DNA of 64,000 bases. Origin: Amycolatopsis sp. EV170708-02-1 (GTDB lineage: Bacteria > Actinomycetota > Actinomycetes > Mycobacteriales > Pseudonocardiaceae). Shown piece by piece: positions 1-8,145 of this stretch; position 1 is the first letter of the stretch, and each line of letters begins with the position of its first letter. The stretch is from assembly GCF_022479115.1 (NCBI RefSeq), contig NZ_CP092497.1, positions 1,426,001 to 1,490,000 of the forward strand, read 5' to 3'. The position numbers were made by a program, and so were the translations under genes. A model generated the notes under the pieces. It made no database searches. It saw only the letters and a program-made list of their open reading frames with translations, and was not told the origin of the DNA.

Positions 1-18
1 TTATAGAGGGTGTTGGCT

Positions 19-75
19 CCCGTTCCCGCTCGCAGGTAACCCCCAGGCCTTCGCTGAGCGGGAACGGGTCTTTTT
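19..75 (+). terminator. Terminator-like hairpin, copy 1
   Basis: A perfect 13-bp stem (19-31 with 56-68) closes a 24-nt loop and is followed by a T-rich run at 69-75, the classic intrinsic terminator layout on the plus strand. The loop is almost identical to that of the hairpin at 269-317 while the stem has paired changes. It probably ends a transcript entering from the left of the window. Confidence 0.7.
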
Positions 76-268
76 CGTTCGAGTGTTGACGCGGGTCACA
101 GCGATTCGGCCTCGTCGCCGGGGAACATTTCGGCCGGTGGTGCGTTGTAGAGAGTGTCGGTACGGATGGTGCCCCCGGGCCTCACCCTTCGCCTTCACGG
201 AATACCGGTTCGGCCGGAGCCGTGTTGAGCCACTCGCCGAGAGGCGGCCCCCGTACCGGCCACAAACT

Positions 269-325
269 CCCGCTTCCTGCTCGCAGGAACCCCCAGCCTT
301 CGCTGAGCGGAAGCGGGACCTTTTC
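269..325 (+). terminator. Terminator-like hairpin, copy 2
   Basis: Arms 269-282 and 305-317 pair over 13 bp with one bulged T (278), followed by a CCTTTTC run. The 22-nt loop matches that of copy 1 except for two missing bases. Stem differences from copy 1 are compensatory (T-A to C-G and C-G to T-A), so the fold, not only the sequence, appears conserved. Confidence 0.6.
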
Positions 326-478
326 TTTGCTGTGTGGGGTCTTCGTGGATTTCGCGGTCAAATGAGTAGGGCTGCGTGATCGGGCTCGATTTCTTGCGTC
401 GGGGTAGCGGGGCCGTCGGATTGCAATGGTGATGGAGGGCTTCGCTTGGCCGAGTGGTGATCGGTCCGTTGGCGGCGG

Positions 479-525
479 GACCGTGTGGATTTTGGTGCGT
501 TGGATGACCTGAAATCCACACGGTC
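479..525. repeat. Perfect 14-bp inverted repeat
   Basis: Bases 479-492 are the exact reverse complement of 512-525, with 19 nt between. No T-run follows, so it is not a clear terminator. No gene lies close enough to assign a regulatory role. Confidence 0.6.
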
Positions 526-638
526 GTGCGTGATCGGTCCGGTCGTGGTGATCAGCTTTGTGGCGCGCTCCTGAATCGTCGGTTCAGCGACGGAAGAGGT
601 CGCCTTTGGGGCTGCGGAAGTGGTGTGCTGGCGTTGGT

Positions 639-693
639 CTTGATCGACGGCGGATTGGGGCCGTTGAGTGTCCCGGATCCTCCGTCGATCAAG
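639..693. repeat. Seven-nt-loop inverted repeat (loop GTTGAGT)
   Basis: Arms 639-662 and 670-693 pair over 24 positions with about four mismatches around loop GTTGAGT. That loop is the reverse complement of ACTCAAC, found in the repeats at 2356-2400 and 59891-59951. The arm core (GATCGACGG) is shared with the 59891 copy, which marks these as members of one dispersed family. Confidence 0.6.
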
Positions 694-825
694 GTATGGG
701 TTGGCGTCGTGGAGCGCGGTGGCGTGGTGGGCGGGTGCCGGGCCTTTGTCGGGATGGTCGCCTGATCGGGAGCTGCGGGTATGCCGAGGGGCCCGTCGCC
801 TGGGTGGCTGGCGGGCTCCTCGGGC

Positions 826-2079
826 CTAGACGTGGTGCAGGGTGTTGCGGCGGGGTTTTCGGAGCGGATCCCGGTACTGGGGTGGGATGAACTCGGGTAA
901 CCCGTCGGCCGCCATGCGTACTTCCCAGTCCCCGTGATGGATCAGCCGATGGTGGAACCCGCAGAGCAGGACCAGGTTCCGGAGATCTGTGGGGCCTCCG
1001 TCTGCCCAGTGCTCAATGTGGTGGGCGTGGCAGTTCTTGGGTTTCCGATGACAGCCGGGGAAGGCGCAGCCACCGTCACGGATGTTCAGCGCGCGTCTCT
1101 GGCCGGGTGTGACGAATCGTCGCAGGCGTCCCATGTCGAGTGGCTCGCCCGAGGCGCTCATCACGACTGGCAGCATGAGGCAGTCGCAGGCGGCGAGTCT
1201 GGCTTCGCGCGCGGTCATCGTGCCCACGAAGTCGAGGCAGGCGGTCCCGAGACCGGATTTGAGTTCTTCGAGTCCGATGGTGACGTGCACGAGGGTGCGG
1301 TAGCCGCTGGTGCCGGGCTGGTCCGGGCAGGCGATCGCCAGGTCGAGGAGGTCGGCCCAGGCGTCTCCCATGCGCTCGCATTTCATCCGCAGATCCGCCT
1401 GCCCGAACTCGTCCACCGGCCGCGGCTGGGCATGCGCCTCCAATGCGGCCGCCGTCCGAGCCCCGGTCTCATCGTCCAGGAGGCCGGTCAGCTTCCAGAA
1501 CCCGTCCTTCCGGCGTTCCAGGGTGATCTCGCGGCGTGGTTCCTTAGGTTCGGGGTCTTTGGGTTCCTTGCCGTCCGGGTCGAGCCAGCCCAGCAGGTTC
1601 GCCTCGGCCTTGGTGAGCTGTGCGGGTCCGGCATTCGGGGCCAGGTCGGCGAGGATCTTCTCCGCCTTCGCCCGATCCTCCGCAGAGGTATCGGCCGGGA
1701 GTCGTTTCAAAATCTCCAGAATCTGATCGATCCGCTCGTCCCCGATCAGTCCCGCGGCGGCGACCGCGGCGGTCGCGGGAGCAACGGCGGGAACTTCGGT
1801 GCCGTCCAGAGCCCGGGTGGGGTTCAACGCGACGGCCCGCTTCACCACCGCACTGGCCTCACCGCGCGACAATCCCGCCATATCCGCAAACCAGCTGGCC
1901 GCACTGCCATGGCCGTACAAGTCTTTGACGCCCCGAGACTCGATCTCCGCCAGAAACTGCCCCAGCGCGGCAGTCGCCATCCGAATCACCTGCAAGGACT
2001 GCTGCACGCCATGCGCAAGCTCCAGCTTGCCAGCACGCCACAACTCCTGCGGCAACTCGGGAAGGAAGGTCTCGGACAC
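826..2079 (-). CDS. DUF222/HNH endonuclease-domain protein (13E12 family), copy A
   Basis: Predicted 417-aa protein with an N-terminal helical DUF222 region and a C-terminal HNH nuclease fold at about residues 336-382 (CAFPGC, CHAHHIEHW, then FHHRLIHH). HNH domains cut DNA using a divalent metal; the target here is unknown. I chose the GTG at 2079 because the paralogue at 36976 has the same start and length, and because the -10 and SOS box sit at identical distances. An upstream extension to 2376 is open but would run through the promoter. I count 13 residue differences from the paralogue (about 97% identity). The family belongs to the mycobacterial 13E12 repeats, some of which are DNA-damage-inducible. 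Confidence 0.85.
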   Translation of the reverse strand: MSETFLPELPQELWRAGKLELAHGVQQSLQVIRMATAALGQFLAEIESRGVKDLYGHGSAASWFADMAGLSRGEASAVVKRAVALNPTRALDGTEVPAVAPATAAVAAAGLIGDERIDQILEILKRLPADTSAEDRAKAEKILADLAPNAGPAQLTKAEANLLGWLDPDGKEPKDPEPKEPRREITLERRKDGFWKLTGLLDDETGARTAAALEAHAQPRPVDEFGQADLRMKCERMGDAWADLLDLAIACPDQPGTSGYRTLVHVTIGLEELKSGLGTACLDFVGTMTAREARLAACDCLMLPVVMSASGEPLDMGRLRRFVTPGQRRALNIRDGGCAFPGCHRKPKNCHAHHIEHWADGGPTDLRNLVLLCGFHHRLIHHGDWEVRMAADGLPEFIPPQYRDPLRKPRRNTLHHV

Positions 2080-2085
2080 GACTCC

Positions 2086-2116
2086 ATAATACCCGAAGAA
2101 ATCGAACACGTGTTCG
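2086..2116 (-). promoter_or_regulatory. SOS (LexA) box and -10 of DUF222 copy A
   Basis: The perfect palindrome CGAACACGTGTTCG at 2103-2116 fits the Gram-positive/mycobacterial LexA consensus CGAAC-N4-GTTCG. On the minus strand TATTAT (2086-2091) is a good -10 and places the start site at the GTG itself (2079), implying a leaderless mRNA. The SOS box would then cover the -35 region, as expected for a repressor site. The palindrome is seen directly; LexA control is inferred from the motif. Confidence 0.75.
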
Positions 2117-2297
2117 TAATTTTGAGCAACAATCAAAAGACGCGAACAACACTGAAGAGTGATACCGCCCCGCATGGATATCACGCAAGGAAACGGGATC
2201 GCAGTTAGCCGACTAAATGCGGAGCAAACGCCTTGTGAGCGGTAAGGAAGGCTAGAGCGGACCGGTACCGCGCCTGAGCTGGGCGGAACTGAAATGT

Positions 2298-2339
2298 CGA
2301 GTGTGGAGGATGTGGGACGTCCCAGATCCTCCACACTCG
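2298..2339. repeat. Near-perfect 42-bp palindrome
   Basis: Arms 2298-2318 and 2319-2339 are reverse complements with one mismatch and no loop, centred on GGGACGTCCC. The arm motif GGAGGAT and the GGGAC centre relate it to the neighbouring 7-nt-loop repeats. It lies between two minus-strand genes, downstream of the ABC-F gene. Confidence 0.6.
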
Positions 2340-2355
2340 GCGCGCCGGGGTGCCG

Positions 2356-2400
2356 ACGATGGGGGAACCGGGACACTCAACGTCCCAATTCCCCCATCGT
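2356..2400 (-). terminator. Seven-nt-loop hairpin (loop ACTCAAC) after the ABC-F gene
   Basis: Arms 2356-2374 and 2382-2400 pair over 19 positions around loop 2375-2381. The two mismatches become G-U pairs if read from the minus strand, which suits an RNA hairpin ending the ABC-F transcript (stop at 2478). There is no U-run, so this would be a non-canonical terminator or mRNA 3' stabiliser. The role is inference. Confidence 0.5.
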
Positions 2401-2477
2401 GGAGGAGCCGCCCAAGGACGGAAGCGAGCGAAAAGGACGGTGCGCCGAAACCGTCCTGACCACTCCCGAGCACCGAA

Positions 2478-4097
2478 TCAGGACTCCCGAAGCGCCCCGT
2501 CGGCCAACCGCACCCGCCGATCCACCTTGATCTCCTTCAGGAACCGTTCATCGTGGCTCACCACCACGAAGGCCCCCTGATAAGCCCCCAGCGCGCTCTC
2601 CAGCTGCCCGACGCTGACCAGGTCCAGATTGTTGGTCGGCTCGTCCAGCAGGAGCAGCTGCGGCGCGGGTTCGGCGAACAGGACGCAGGCCAAGGTGGCT
2701 CGCAGGCGTTCGCCGCCGGAGAGGACGCCGACGGGAAGCTGGCTTCGCGCGCCTCGGAACAGGAAGCGGGCGAGGAGGGTCATTCGCTGCGATTCGGGCA
2801 GGCTCGGGGCGAACGTGGCGAAGTTCTCGGCGATGGTCTTGTCGAGGTCCAGGAGGTCGAGTCGCTGCGAGAGGTACGCGATCCGGCCCTCCGCCCGCTT
2901 CAGCACGCCGCCGTCCGGCGTGAGGTCGTCGTTGAGCACTCGCAGGAGCGTCGACTTCCCGGTGCCGTTCCCGCCGGTCAGCGCGATCCGTTCGGGGCCG
3001 CGGATCGTCAGGTCGACGCCGTCGCCCGCGAAGACGTTCCGGTCGCCGTAGCGGACCTGGATGTGCTCGCCGTGGAACATCGTGCGCCCGGCGGGGACGT
3101 TGGTGCCCGGCAGGATCAGGGCGATCTTGTGATCGTCGCGCAGGGAGCGTTCGGCTTCGTCGAGCCGGTTCTTCGCATCGTTGACGCGGGCCGCGTGCGT
3201 CTCGTTCGCCTTGCCCGCGGATTCCTGGGCGTTGCGTTTCATGGTGCCGGCGAAGATCTTCGGCAGACCGGCGTTGCCGAGGTTGCGGGCGGCGTTGCCC
3301 GCGCGCCGCGCCGCCCGTTCGCGCGCCTGCTGCATCTCCCGCTTCTCGCGTTTGACCTCCTGCTCGGCACTGCGGACGTTGCGCTCGGCGACCTCCTGCT
3401 CGGCTTTGACCGCCGCTTCGTATTGGGTGAAGTTCCCGCCGTGGTAGCGGAGATCGCCGCGGTCGAGTTCGGCGATCCGGTCCATCCGGTCGAGCAGTTC
3501 CCGGTCGTGACTCACCAGCAGCAGACAGCCGGACCAGTCCTCGAGCACGCCGTAGAGCTTGCGGCGCGCGTCGAGGTCGAGGTTGTTGGTCGGTTCGTCC
3601 AGCAGCAGGATGTCGGGCCGTTTCAGCAGCTGGGCGGCCAGCCCGAGGGAGATGATCTGCCCGCCGCTCAGTGTTCGCAGGCTCCGGTCCAGCGCGATGC
3701 CGTCGAGACCGAGCCGGTCGAGCTGTGCCCGGGTGCGCTCCTCGATGTCCCAGTCGTTCCCGATGGTGGTGAAATGCTCGTCGCTCGCGTCACCCGACTC
3801 GATGGCGCTCAGCGCCGCGAGCTGCGGTGCGATGCCCAGCACCTCGGCCACGTTCAGCTCGGCGGTGAGCGGCAGCGACTGCGGCAGATAGCCGAGGACC
3901 CCCTGAGTGGAAACGGTCCCGGACACCGGCCGCAGCTCGCCGGCGATCAGTTTGAGAAGCGTGCTCTTGCCGGCTCCGTTCGGCGCGACCAGGCCGGTGC
4001 GGCCTCCCGGCACGGTGAAGGACAGGTCGTCGAAGACCGGGGTGTCGTCCGGCCAGGCGAACGACAGGGCGGAAACGACGACGAAGGCGTCTGACAT
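2478..4097 (-). CDS. ABC-F family ATP-binding protein
   Basis: The 539-aa soluble protein has two ABC ATPase domains and no membrane segment. Domain 1 has Walker A APNGAGKST (38-46), signature LSGGQ (143-147), Walker B LLLDEPTNNLDL and switch VSHDR. A highly charged helical linker at about 235-325 follows. Domain 2 has GGNGTGKST (375-383), LSGGE (about 459-463) and LLLLDEPTNNLDL. This is the ABC-F layout, whose members act on the ribosomal E site; some actinomycete members protect ribosomes from macrolides, lincosamides or pleuromutilins. Whether this one is a resistance or a housekeeping factor cannot be told from sequence. I took ATG 4097 (GAGG upstream) over the GTG at 4130. A possible attenuator lies upstream, which favours an antibiotic-responsive role. 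Confidence 0.88.
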   Translation of the reverse strand: MSDAFVVVSALSFAWPDDTPVFDDLSFTVPGGRTGLVAPNGAGKSTLLKLIAGELRPVSGTVSTQGVLGYLPQSLPLTAELNVAEVLGIAPQLAALSAIESGDASDEHFTTIGNDWDIEERTRAQLDRLGLDGIALDRSLRTLSGGQIISLGLAAQLLKRPDILLLDEPTNNLDLDARRKLYGVLEDWSGCLLLVSHDRELLDRMDRIAELDRGDLRYHGGNFTQYEAAVKAEQEVAERNVRSAEQEVKREKREMQQARERAARRAGNAARNLGNAGLPKIFAGTMKRNAQESAGKANETHAARVNDAKNRLDEAERSLRDDHKIALILPGTNVPAGRTMFHGEHIQVRYGDRNVFAGDGVDLTIRGPERIALTGGNGTGKSTLLRVLNDDLTPDGGVLKRAEGRIAYLSQRLDLLDLDKTIAENFATFAPSLPESQRMTLLARFLFRGARSQLPVGVLSGGERLRATLACVLFAEPAPQLLLLDEPTNNLDLVSVGQLESALGAYQGAFVVVSHDERFLKEIKVDRRVRLADGALRES

Positions 4098-4174
4098 GGA
4101 AATGACCTCGTGAAAGACAGCGGGCGCCACAGGGAGGCACCGCGGTGGACGTGGTTTCGAGGGGACGACAAAGT

Positions 4175-4257
4175 GGCCACGTCGGCGTCAGCGCCGGTGG
4201 CCTGCCAACTCCGGCTCACCCGGAGATGTCGTCTTCACCTGCCACGTCTGGTCTCCC
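4175..4257 (-). promoter_or_regulatory. Possible leader peptide and attenuator of the ABC-F gene
   Basis: On the minus strand a GGGAGA motif (4252-4257) lies six nt ahead of a GTG (4243-4245) opening a nine-codon frame, MAGEDDISG. Its stop (4216-4218) lies in the loop of a hairpin (4209-4214 with 4220-4225). A second hairpin follows at 4175-4202. Short translated leaders ending in hairpins often precede ABC-F resistance genes and allow drug-stalled ribosomes to switch folds. The elements are visible; the regulatory role is inference. Confidence 0.35.
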
Positions 4258-4524
4258 TGTTCGTCGATCAGGTCCGCTCCACGATAACAAGACCTGCCGG
4301 GGCGCGGCCACCGCAATACCGCCGGGGTGACGGTGATCCGATACGGCTTCCGCTTCGTATCCGGCTTTTCGCGACGATTCCCGATAACCGGTAATCGTGT
4401 GATGCGGATCATATCCATTGATGAGTGCGGGTGGCACTTCTAATGTTCTCGGTGCGACGTTTTCGCGACTGGGGAATTCCGTGGAAATGTCGTCATTCCA
4501 TTCCTCGACCTGAGAGGTTCTCCG

Positions 4525-5829
4525 ATGATGCCGAGTGCCGGAACCCGAAGACGAATCGCGACCACGGCCACCGTGCTGGGGACGTTCGCCCTGGTCGCTC
4601 CATCGGCGCAAGCCGCCGAAACCACCGTTCCCTGTGCTCCCGCCGCGTTGGTCAAGGCCGTCGCCGACGCCAACGCGACTCCCGAGCCGGACGCGCTTTC
4701 GCTGGCGCCGAACTGCGTCTACACGCTCACGGAGGCCGCCGACGCCCGCTGGAATTCCGGGCTGCCCTCCGTCGAAGGAAAGCTCACCATCCACGGCAAC
4801 CACGCCACGATCGAACGCGCGAAGGACGCCCCCCGATTCCGGATCATCACCAATTGGGGTGATCTGACCCTGAACGAGATCACCATCACCGGTGGCCACG
4901 CTCCCGACGGAGCCGGGACCAACTCCTATGGCGACGCGAACCCGGGTGGATCCGGCGGCGGCATCCAGAACTGGGGCCCGCTGACCATCACCGACAGCAT
5001 CATCAGCGGTAACACCGCCGGCGCGGGTGCTCGTGGCGCGGACGCGACCGCCACCACCTATGCGGGCAGCGGCGGCAGCGGAGGATTCGGCGGCGGTATC
5101 TCCTCGTACTCTTCCTCACGGGCCACACTGACGATCACGCGTACCACGATCACCGGTAACGCCAGTGGCGCCGGCGGCCCCGGCGGAAACGGTGTGGCCG
5201 CCAAACCGGGCGGCCGAGGCGGGGCTGCCGGTTACGGTGGCGGTGTCGAGGTCATCAGCGGCACCGTCCTACGGATCATCGGTGGCAGCGTCACCGGAAA
5301 CAGCGCCGGGAGCGGTGGCAAGGGTGGTACGGGCGGTGCCGAGGGCGGCGGAGCCGGGGACGGCGGCAGCGGCGGCGTGGCAGGCGGCGTGTTCCTGTCG
5401 TCGAGCCAGGGGCTGCTGAATCCCGCGTTCACCGGCGTCACCGTCTCGGGCAATCAGGCCGGCCGAGGCGGTGACGCCGGAATCGCGGGCCCGGGCGGGT
5501 ACTCCGGGTACTCCGGCTACGGAGGCCGAGGCGGCGGAATCGGCGTGTTCGACGACAACCTCACGCTCGACGCCGTGAAGGTCGGCGACAACGCCGCGGG
5601 CGAGCCTGGGGCAGGTTCCTATCCGAGTCCGGCGTCCGGTGGTGGCATCCACACGCTGAACGCGCACGTCACGCTGGTGAACGGCGCCGTAGTGAGCGGC
5701 AACCTGCCTGACAACTGTGTTTATCCGGCGGACGTGCCCGGCTGCGTCAACGATTTCCGGACCGCCGAGGCCCAGGGCTCCGATCAGCGGGCCGTCGCCG
5801 AACGGGCCGCGGTCGTCAGCCGAGGCTAG
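4525..5829 (+). CDS. Secreted glycine-rich right-handed beta-helix protein
   Basis: The 434-aa protein opens with a Sec signal peptide (basic start, hydrophobic core, cleavage near APSAQA-AE at about residue 31). The body repeats a turn pattern of GGGI, LTIT and SGNTAG-type segments, typical of pectate-lyase-like parallel beta-helices. These turns are interrupted by long Gly-rich loops (GSGGSGGFGGG, GGKGGTGG) that recall PE_PGRS proteins. The end, with NCVYPADVPGC, resembles the C-terminal segment of surface beta-helix proteins of the choice-of-anchor type. No catalytic motif is recognisable, so it could be adhesive or a divergent polysaccharide-active protein. GAGAGG lies seven nt before the first of two tandem ATGs. 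It is monocistronic, with a hairpin at 5839-5875 after the stop. Confidence 0.75.
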   Translation: MMPSAGTRRRIATTATVLGTFALVAPSAQAAETTVPCAPAALVKAVADANATPEPDALSLAPNCVYTLTEAADARWNSGLPSVEGKLTIHGNHATIERAKDAPRFRIITNWGDLTLNEITITGGHAPDGAGTNSYGDANPGGSGGGIQNWGPLTITDSIISGNTAGAGARGADATATTYAGSGGSGGFGGGISSYSSSRATLTITRTTITGNASGAGGPGGNGVAAKPGGRGGAAGYGGGVEVISGTVLRIIGGSVTGNSAGSGGKGGTGGAEGGGAGDGGSGGVAGGVFLSSSQGLLNPAFTGVTVSGNQAGRGGDAGIAGPGGYSGYSGYGGRGGGIGVFDDNLTLDAVKVGDNAAGEPGAGSYPSPASGGGIHTLNAHVTLVNGAVVSGNLPDNCVYPADVPGCVNDFRTAEAQGSDQRAVAERAAVVSRG

Positions 5830-5838
5830 CCGTCGGGC

Positions 5839-5875
5839 GGGGTCGTTCGGGACGAAGGACGTCCTGAACGACCCC
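5839..5875. terminator. Convergent-gene hairpin with 7-nt loop
   Basis: Arms 5839-5853 and 5861-5875 pair over 15 positions with one mismatch around GAAGGAC, closed by GGAC/GTCC. It sits exactly between the 3' ends of the beta-helix gene (5829) and bglC (5882), so it could stop transcription from either side. Confidence 0.65.
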
Positions 5876-5881
5876 TTGCCG

Positions 5882-7285
5882 TCAGCTCAGCCCGTTCAGC
5901 CCGATCGTCCGGGAGTACCAGAGCGCGCTTCGCTTCGGCGTCCGCTGCTGGGTGGCGTAGTCGACGTGCACGAGGCCGAACCGCTTGGCGTACCCCTCGG
6001 CCCACTCGAAGTTGTCGAGCAGCGACCAGTAGAAGTAGCCGCGCAGGTCGACACCCGCCTCGATCGCGTCGTACGCGGCGCGCAGATGCGAGTCGAGGAA
6101 GGCGATCCGGTCGGTGTCCGCGATGTCCCCGCCGACCAGCGCGTCGGGATACGACGCGCCGTTTTCGGTGATGTACAACGGGATCGGCCGATAGTCCCGG
6201 TGCACCTGCAGCAGGCATTCGGTGAGCCGCGACGGCTGGACCTCCCAGCCGGAGTCGGTACGCGGCGCCGCCTCGTCGGGGACGAAATGGACGTCGGGGG
6301 AGCCGAGCCAGTCGGCGCCCGCCGGTTCGCTGCCGGGCAGGGGAGTGCCCGCGACCTGGTAACCGCGGTAGTAGTTGATGCCCAGCCAATCGATCGGCGC
6401 GGCGATGGTCGCGAGATCGCCGTCCCGCACCAGGTCACCGATGCCGAGCGGCGCCAGGTCGGCCAGCAGGTCGTCGGGGTACGAGCCACGAAGCACCGGA
6501 TCCAGGAACAAGCGGTTCTGCAGGCCGTCGATCCGGCGCGCGGCCTCGGCGTCCACAGTGGACGACGGGTCGACCGCCGACACCGGGTACAGGTTCAGCG
6601 TCACCCCCGACGCCGCGGCCGGCGCGTGCCGCCGCAGGACGTCCATCGCTAGCCCGTGCCCCAGCAGCAGGTGGTGCGCGGCCGCGACGGCGGCGCGGGG
6701 CTCCTGCCTCCCGGGCGCGTGGATCCCGCGCGCGTAGCCCAGCATCGCGGCGCACCAAGGCTCGTTCAGGGTGGACCAGCGCGGCACGCGGTCGCCCAGG
6801 CGCGCGACGACAGTTTCGGCGTACTCGGCGAACCGGAAGGCGGTCTCGCGTACCGCCCAGCCGCCCTGGTCTTCCAGCGACTGGGGGAGATCCCAGTGAT
6901 ACAGCGTCGCCCACGGCTCCACCCCGGCTTCGAGCAGCTTGTCGACGAGCCGGTCGTAGAACGCGAGCCCCCGGGGGTTCGGAGTGCCGCCGTCGGGCCG
7001 GATTCGCGGCCACGACAGGGAGAAACGGTACGCGCCGAGCCCGAGCCGCCGCATCAGGTCGACGTCTTCGGCGTAGCGCCGGTAATGATCGGCGCCCGGC
7101 TCCCCGGTGTCGCCGCCGACGACAGCGCCGGGCCGGCGGGCGAAGACGTCCCAGATCGAGTCGGTCCGGCCGTCGGCGGTCGTCGCCCCTTCGACCTGGA
7201 AGGCCGCGGTGGCGGCGCCCCACACGAATCCGGGCGGGAACAGTAGCGCGGTCTTCGCCCGGACACTGTCGGGATGAGCGGACAT
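5882..7285 (-). CDS. bglC: GH1 beta-glucosidase (BglC-like)
   Basis: The 467-aa cytoplasmic glycoside hydrolase family 1 enzyme has acid/base glutamate in TLNEPW (about E175) and nucleophile in ITENG (about E374), plus the N-terminal GFVWGAATAAFQVEG signature. It should hydrolyse cellobiose and short cello-oligosaccharides imported by the CebEFG system. ATG 7285 lies two nt after the stop of the permease gene, indicating translational coupling as the last gene of the ceb operon. The order cebE-cebF-cebG-bglC divergent from cebR is that known from Streptomyces. The open frame continues upstream to 7498, but that part overlaps the permease and is spurious. Confidence 0.92.
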   Translation of the reverse strand: MSAHPDSVRAKTALLFPPGFVWGAATAAFQVEGATTADGRTDSIWDVFARRPGAVVGGDTGEPGADHYRRYAEDVDLMRRLGLGAYRFSLSWPRIRPDGGTPNPRGLAFYDRLVDKLLEAGVEPWATLYHWDLPQSLEDQGGWAVRETAFRFAEYAETVVARLGDRVPRWSTLNEPWCAAMLGYARGIHAPGRQEPRAAVAAAHHLLLGHGLAMDVLRRHAPAAASGVTLNLYPVSAVDPSSTVDAEAARRIDGLQNRLFLDPVLRGSYPDDLLADLAPLGIGDLVRDGDLATIAAPIDWLGINYYRGYQVAGTPLPGSEPAGADWLGSPDVHFVPDEAAPRTDSGWEVQPSRLTECLLQVHRDYRPIPLYITENGASYPDALVGGDIADTDRIAFLDSHLRAAYDAIEAGVDLRGYFYWSLLDNFEWAEGYAKRFGLVHVDYATQQRTPKRSALWYSRTIGLNGLS

Positions 7286-7287
7286 GG

Positions 7288-8145
7288 TCACCCTTTCACG
7301 GCACCTTGCATGATCCCGGCCACGATCTGACGGCCGAGGAGGAGGAAGACGATGAGGATCGGGATGGTGGCCAGGGTGGTTCCGGCCAGCACCAGCGAAT
7401 AGTCGACGTAGTAGCCGCTCTGCAGCTTCTCCAGAGCCAGCTGGACGGTGGGGTTGCCGGCGTCCAGCACCACGAGCGGCCACAGGAAGTCGTTCCACGA
7501 CGTCATGAATGTGAACATCGCCAGGATCGCCGCCGCCGGGCGCACCGCGGGCAGGCAGACGTTCCAGAAGATCCGGATCATGCTGCAGCCGTCGACCCGC
7601 GCCGCCTCGATCAGTTCGTACGGCACCGCGTCCAGCGTGTACTGCCGCATCCAGAAGACACCGAACGCGGTCACCAGGTTCGGCACGATCACCGACTGCA
7701 GCCCGCCCGCCCAGCCGAATTCCGACATGGCCATGAAGAGCGGGATGATGCCGAGCTGGGTCGGCACGGCGAGCGTGACGACGATGAACACGAACAACCC
7801 GTTCCGGCCGCGGAACCGCAGTTTGGCGAACGCGAACCCGGCCAGCGCCGAGAACAGCACCGTGGTGAGCGTGACCGTGCCGGACACGATCAGGCTGTTC
7901 GCGAGCGCCTTCCAGAACGGCACGGTGTCGAACACCCGCGCCGCGTTGGCGAAGAAGTTCCCGCCGGGCAGGAAGGGCGGCACCCGTTCGGTGAGCATCC
8001 CGCTGTCCCGGCTGGCCACCAGGAACGACCAGTAGAACGGGAAGAGCGAGCCCAGCACGAAGATCGTGAGCACGACATAGGTCGCCCTGCGTGGCTTGCC
8101 CAGCGCCGAAACGCTTCGCTTGAGTCCACTATGGATAACCGTCAT
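7288..8145 (-). CDS. cebG: Sugar ABC transporter permease (CebG/MalG-type)
   Basis: The 285-aa inner-membrane permease has about six hydrophobic segments, the first near residues 22-42. The EAA loop (EAARVDGCSMIRIFWNVCLP) contacts the ATPase. ATG 8145 overlaps the stop of the upstream permease by four bases. Longer upstream reading to 9033 is an artefact of an open frame. No ATPase gene lies in the operon; ceb systems use a shared MsiK-type ATPase encoded elsewhere. Confidence 0.9.
   Translation of the reverse strand: MTVIHSGLKRSVSALGKPRRATYVVLTIFVLGSLFPFYWSFLVASRDSGMLTERVPPFLPGGNFFANAARVFDTVPFWKALANSLIVSGTVTLTTVLFSALAGFAFAKLRFRGRNGLFVFIVVTLAVPTQLGIIPLFMAMSEFGWAGGLQSVIVPNLVTAFGVFWMRQYTLDAVPYELIEAARVDGCSMIRIFWNVCLPAVRPAAAILAMFTFMTSWNDFLWPLVVLDAGNPTVQLALEKLQSGYYVDYSLVLAGTTLATIPILIVFLLLGRQIVAGIMQGAVKG

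Larger units (their letters stand above)
1..825. other. Gene-free interval with four inverted repeats
   Basis: No open frame here shows a recognisable protein, a convincing ribosome site or a family-like length, so I call no gene. The interval instead carries four separate inverted repeats (19-68, 269-317, 479-525 and 639-693), listed individually. It lies downstream of the minus-strand DUF222/HNH gene that ends at 826 and may be the eroded 3' side of whatever lies left of the window. Confidence 0.5.
775..2163 (-). repeat. Duplicated DUF222/HNH unit, copy A
   Basis: This ~1.39 kb segment matches 36893-38279 in inverse orientation. The match covers the whole coding sequence plus about 80 bp upstream (SOS palindrome and -10 box) and about 50 bp downstream (a GC-rich hairpin), and then stops abruptly on both sides. 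I see no terminal inverted repeats, transposase or obvious target duplication, so the mechanism of dispersal is unknown. The mycobacterial 13E12 repeats are a known parallel. Confidence 0.75.

Noticed and set aside
775..2163. Insertion sequence
   Set aside because: The duplicated unit has no transposase, terminal inverted repeats or visible target duplication, so I call it a repeat unit only.
4188..4418. 76-aa minus-strand frame upstream of the ABC-F gene
   Set aside because: It has no ribosome site or family features; the nine-codon leader has better translation signals.
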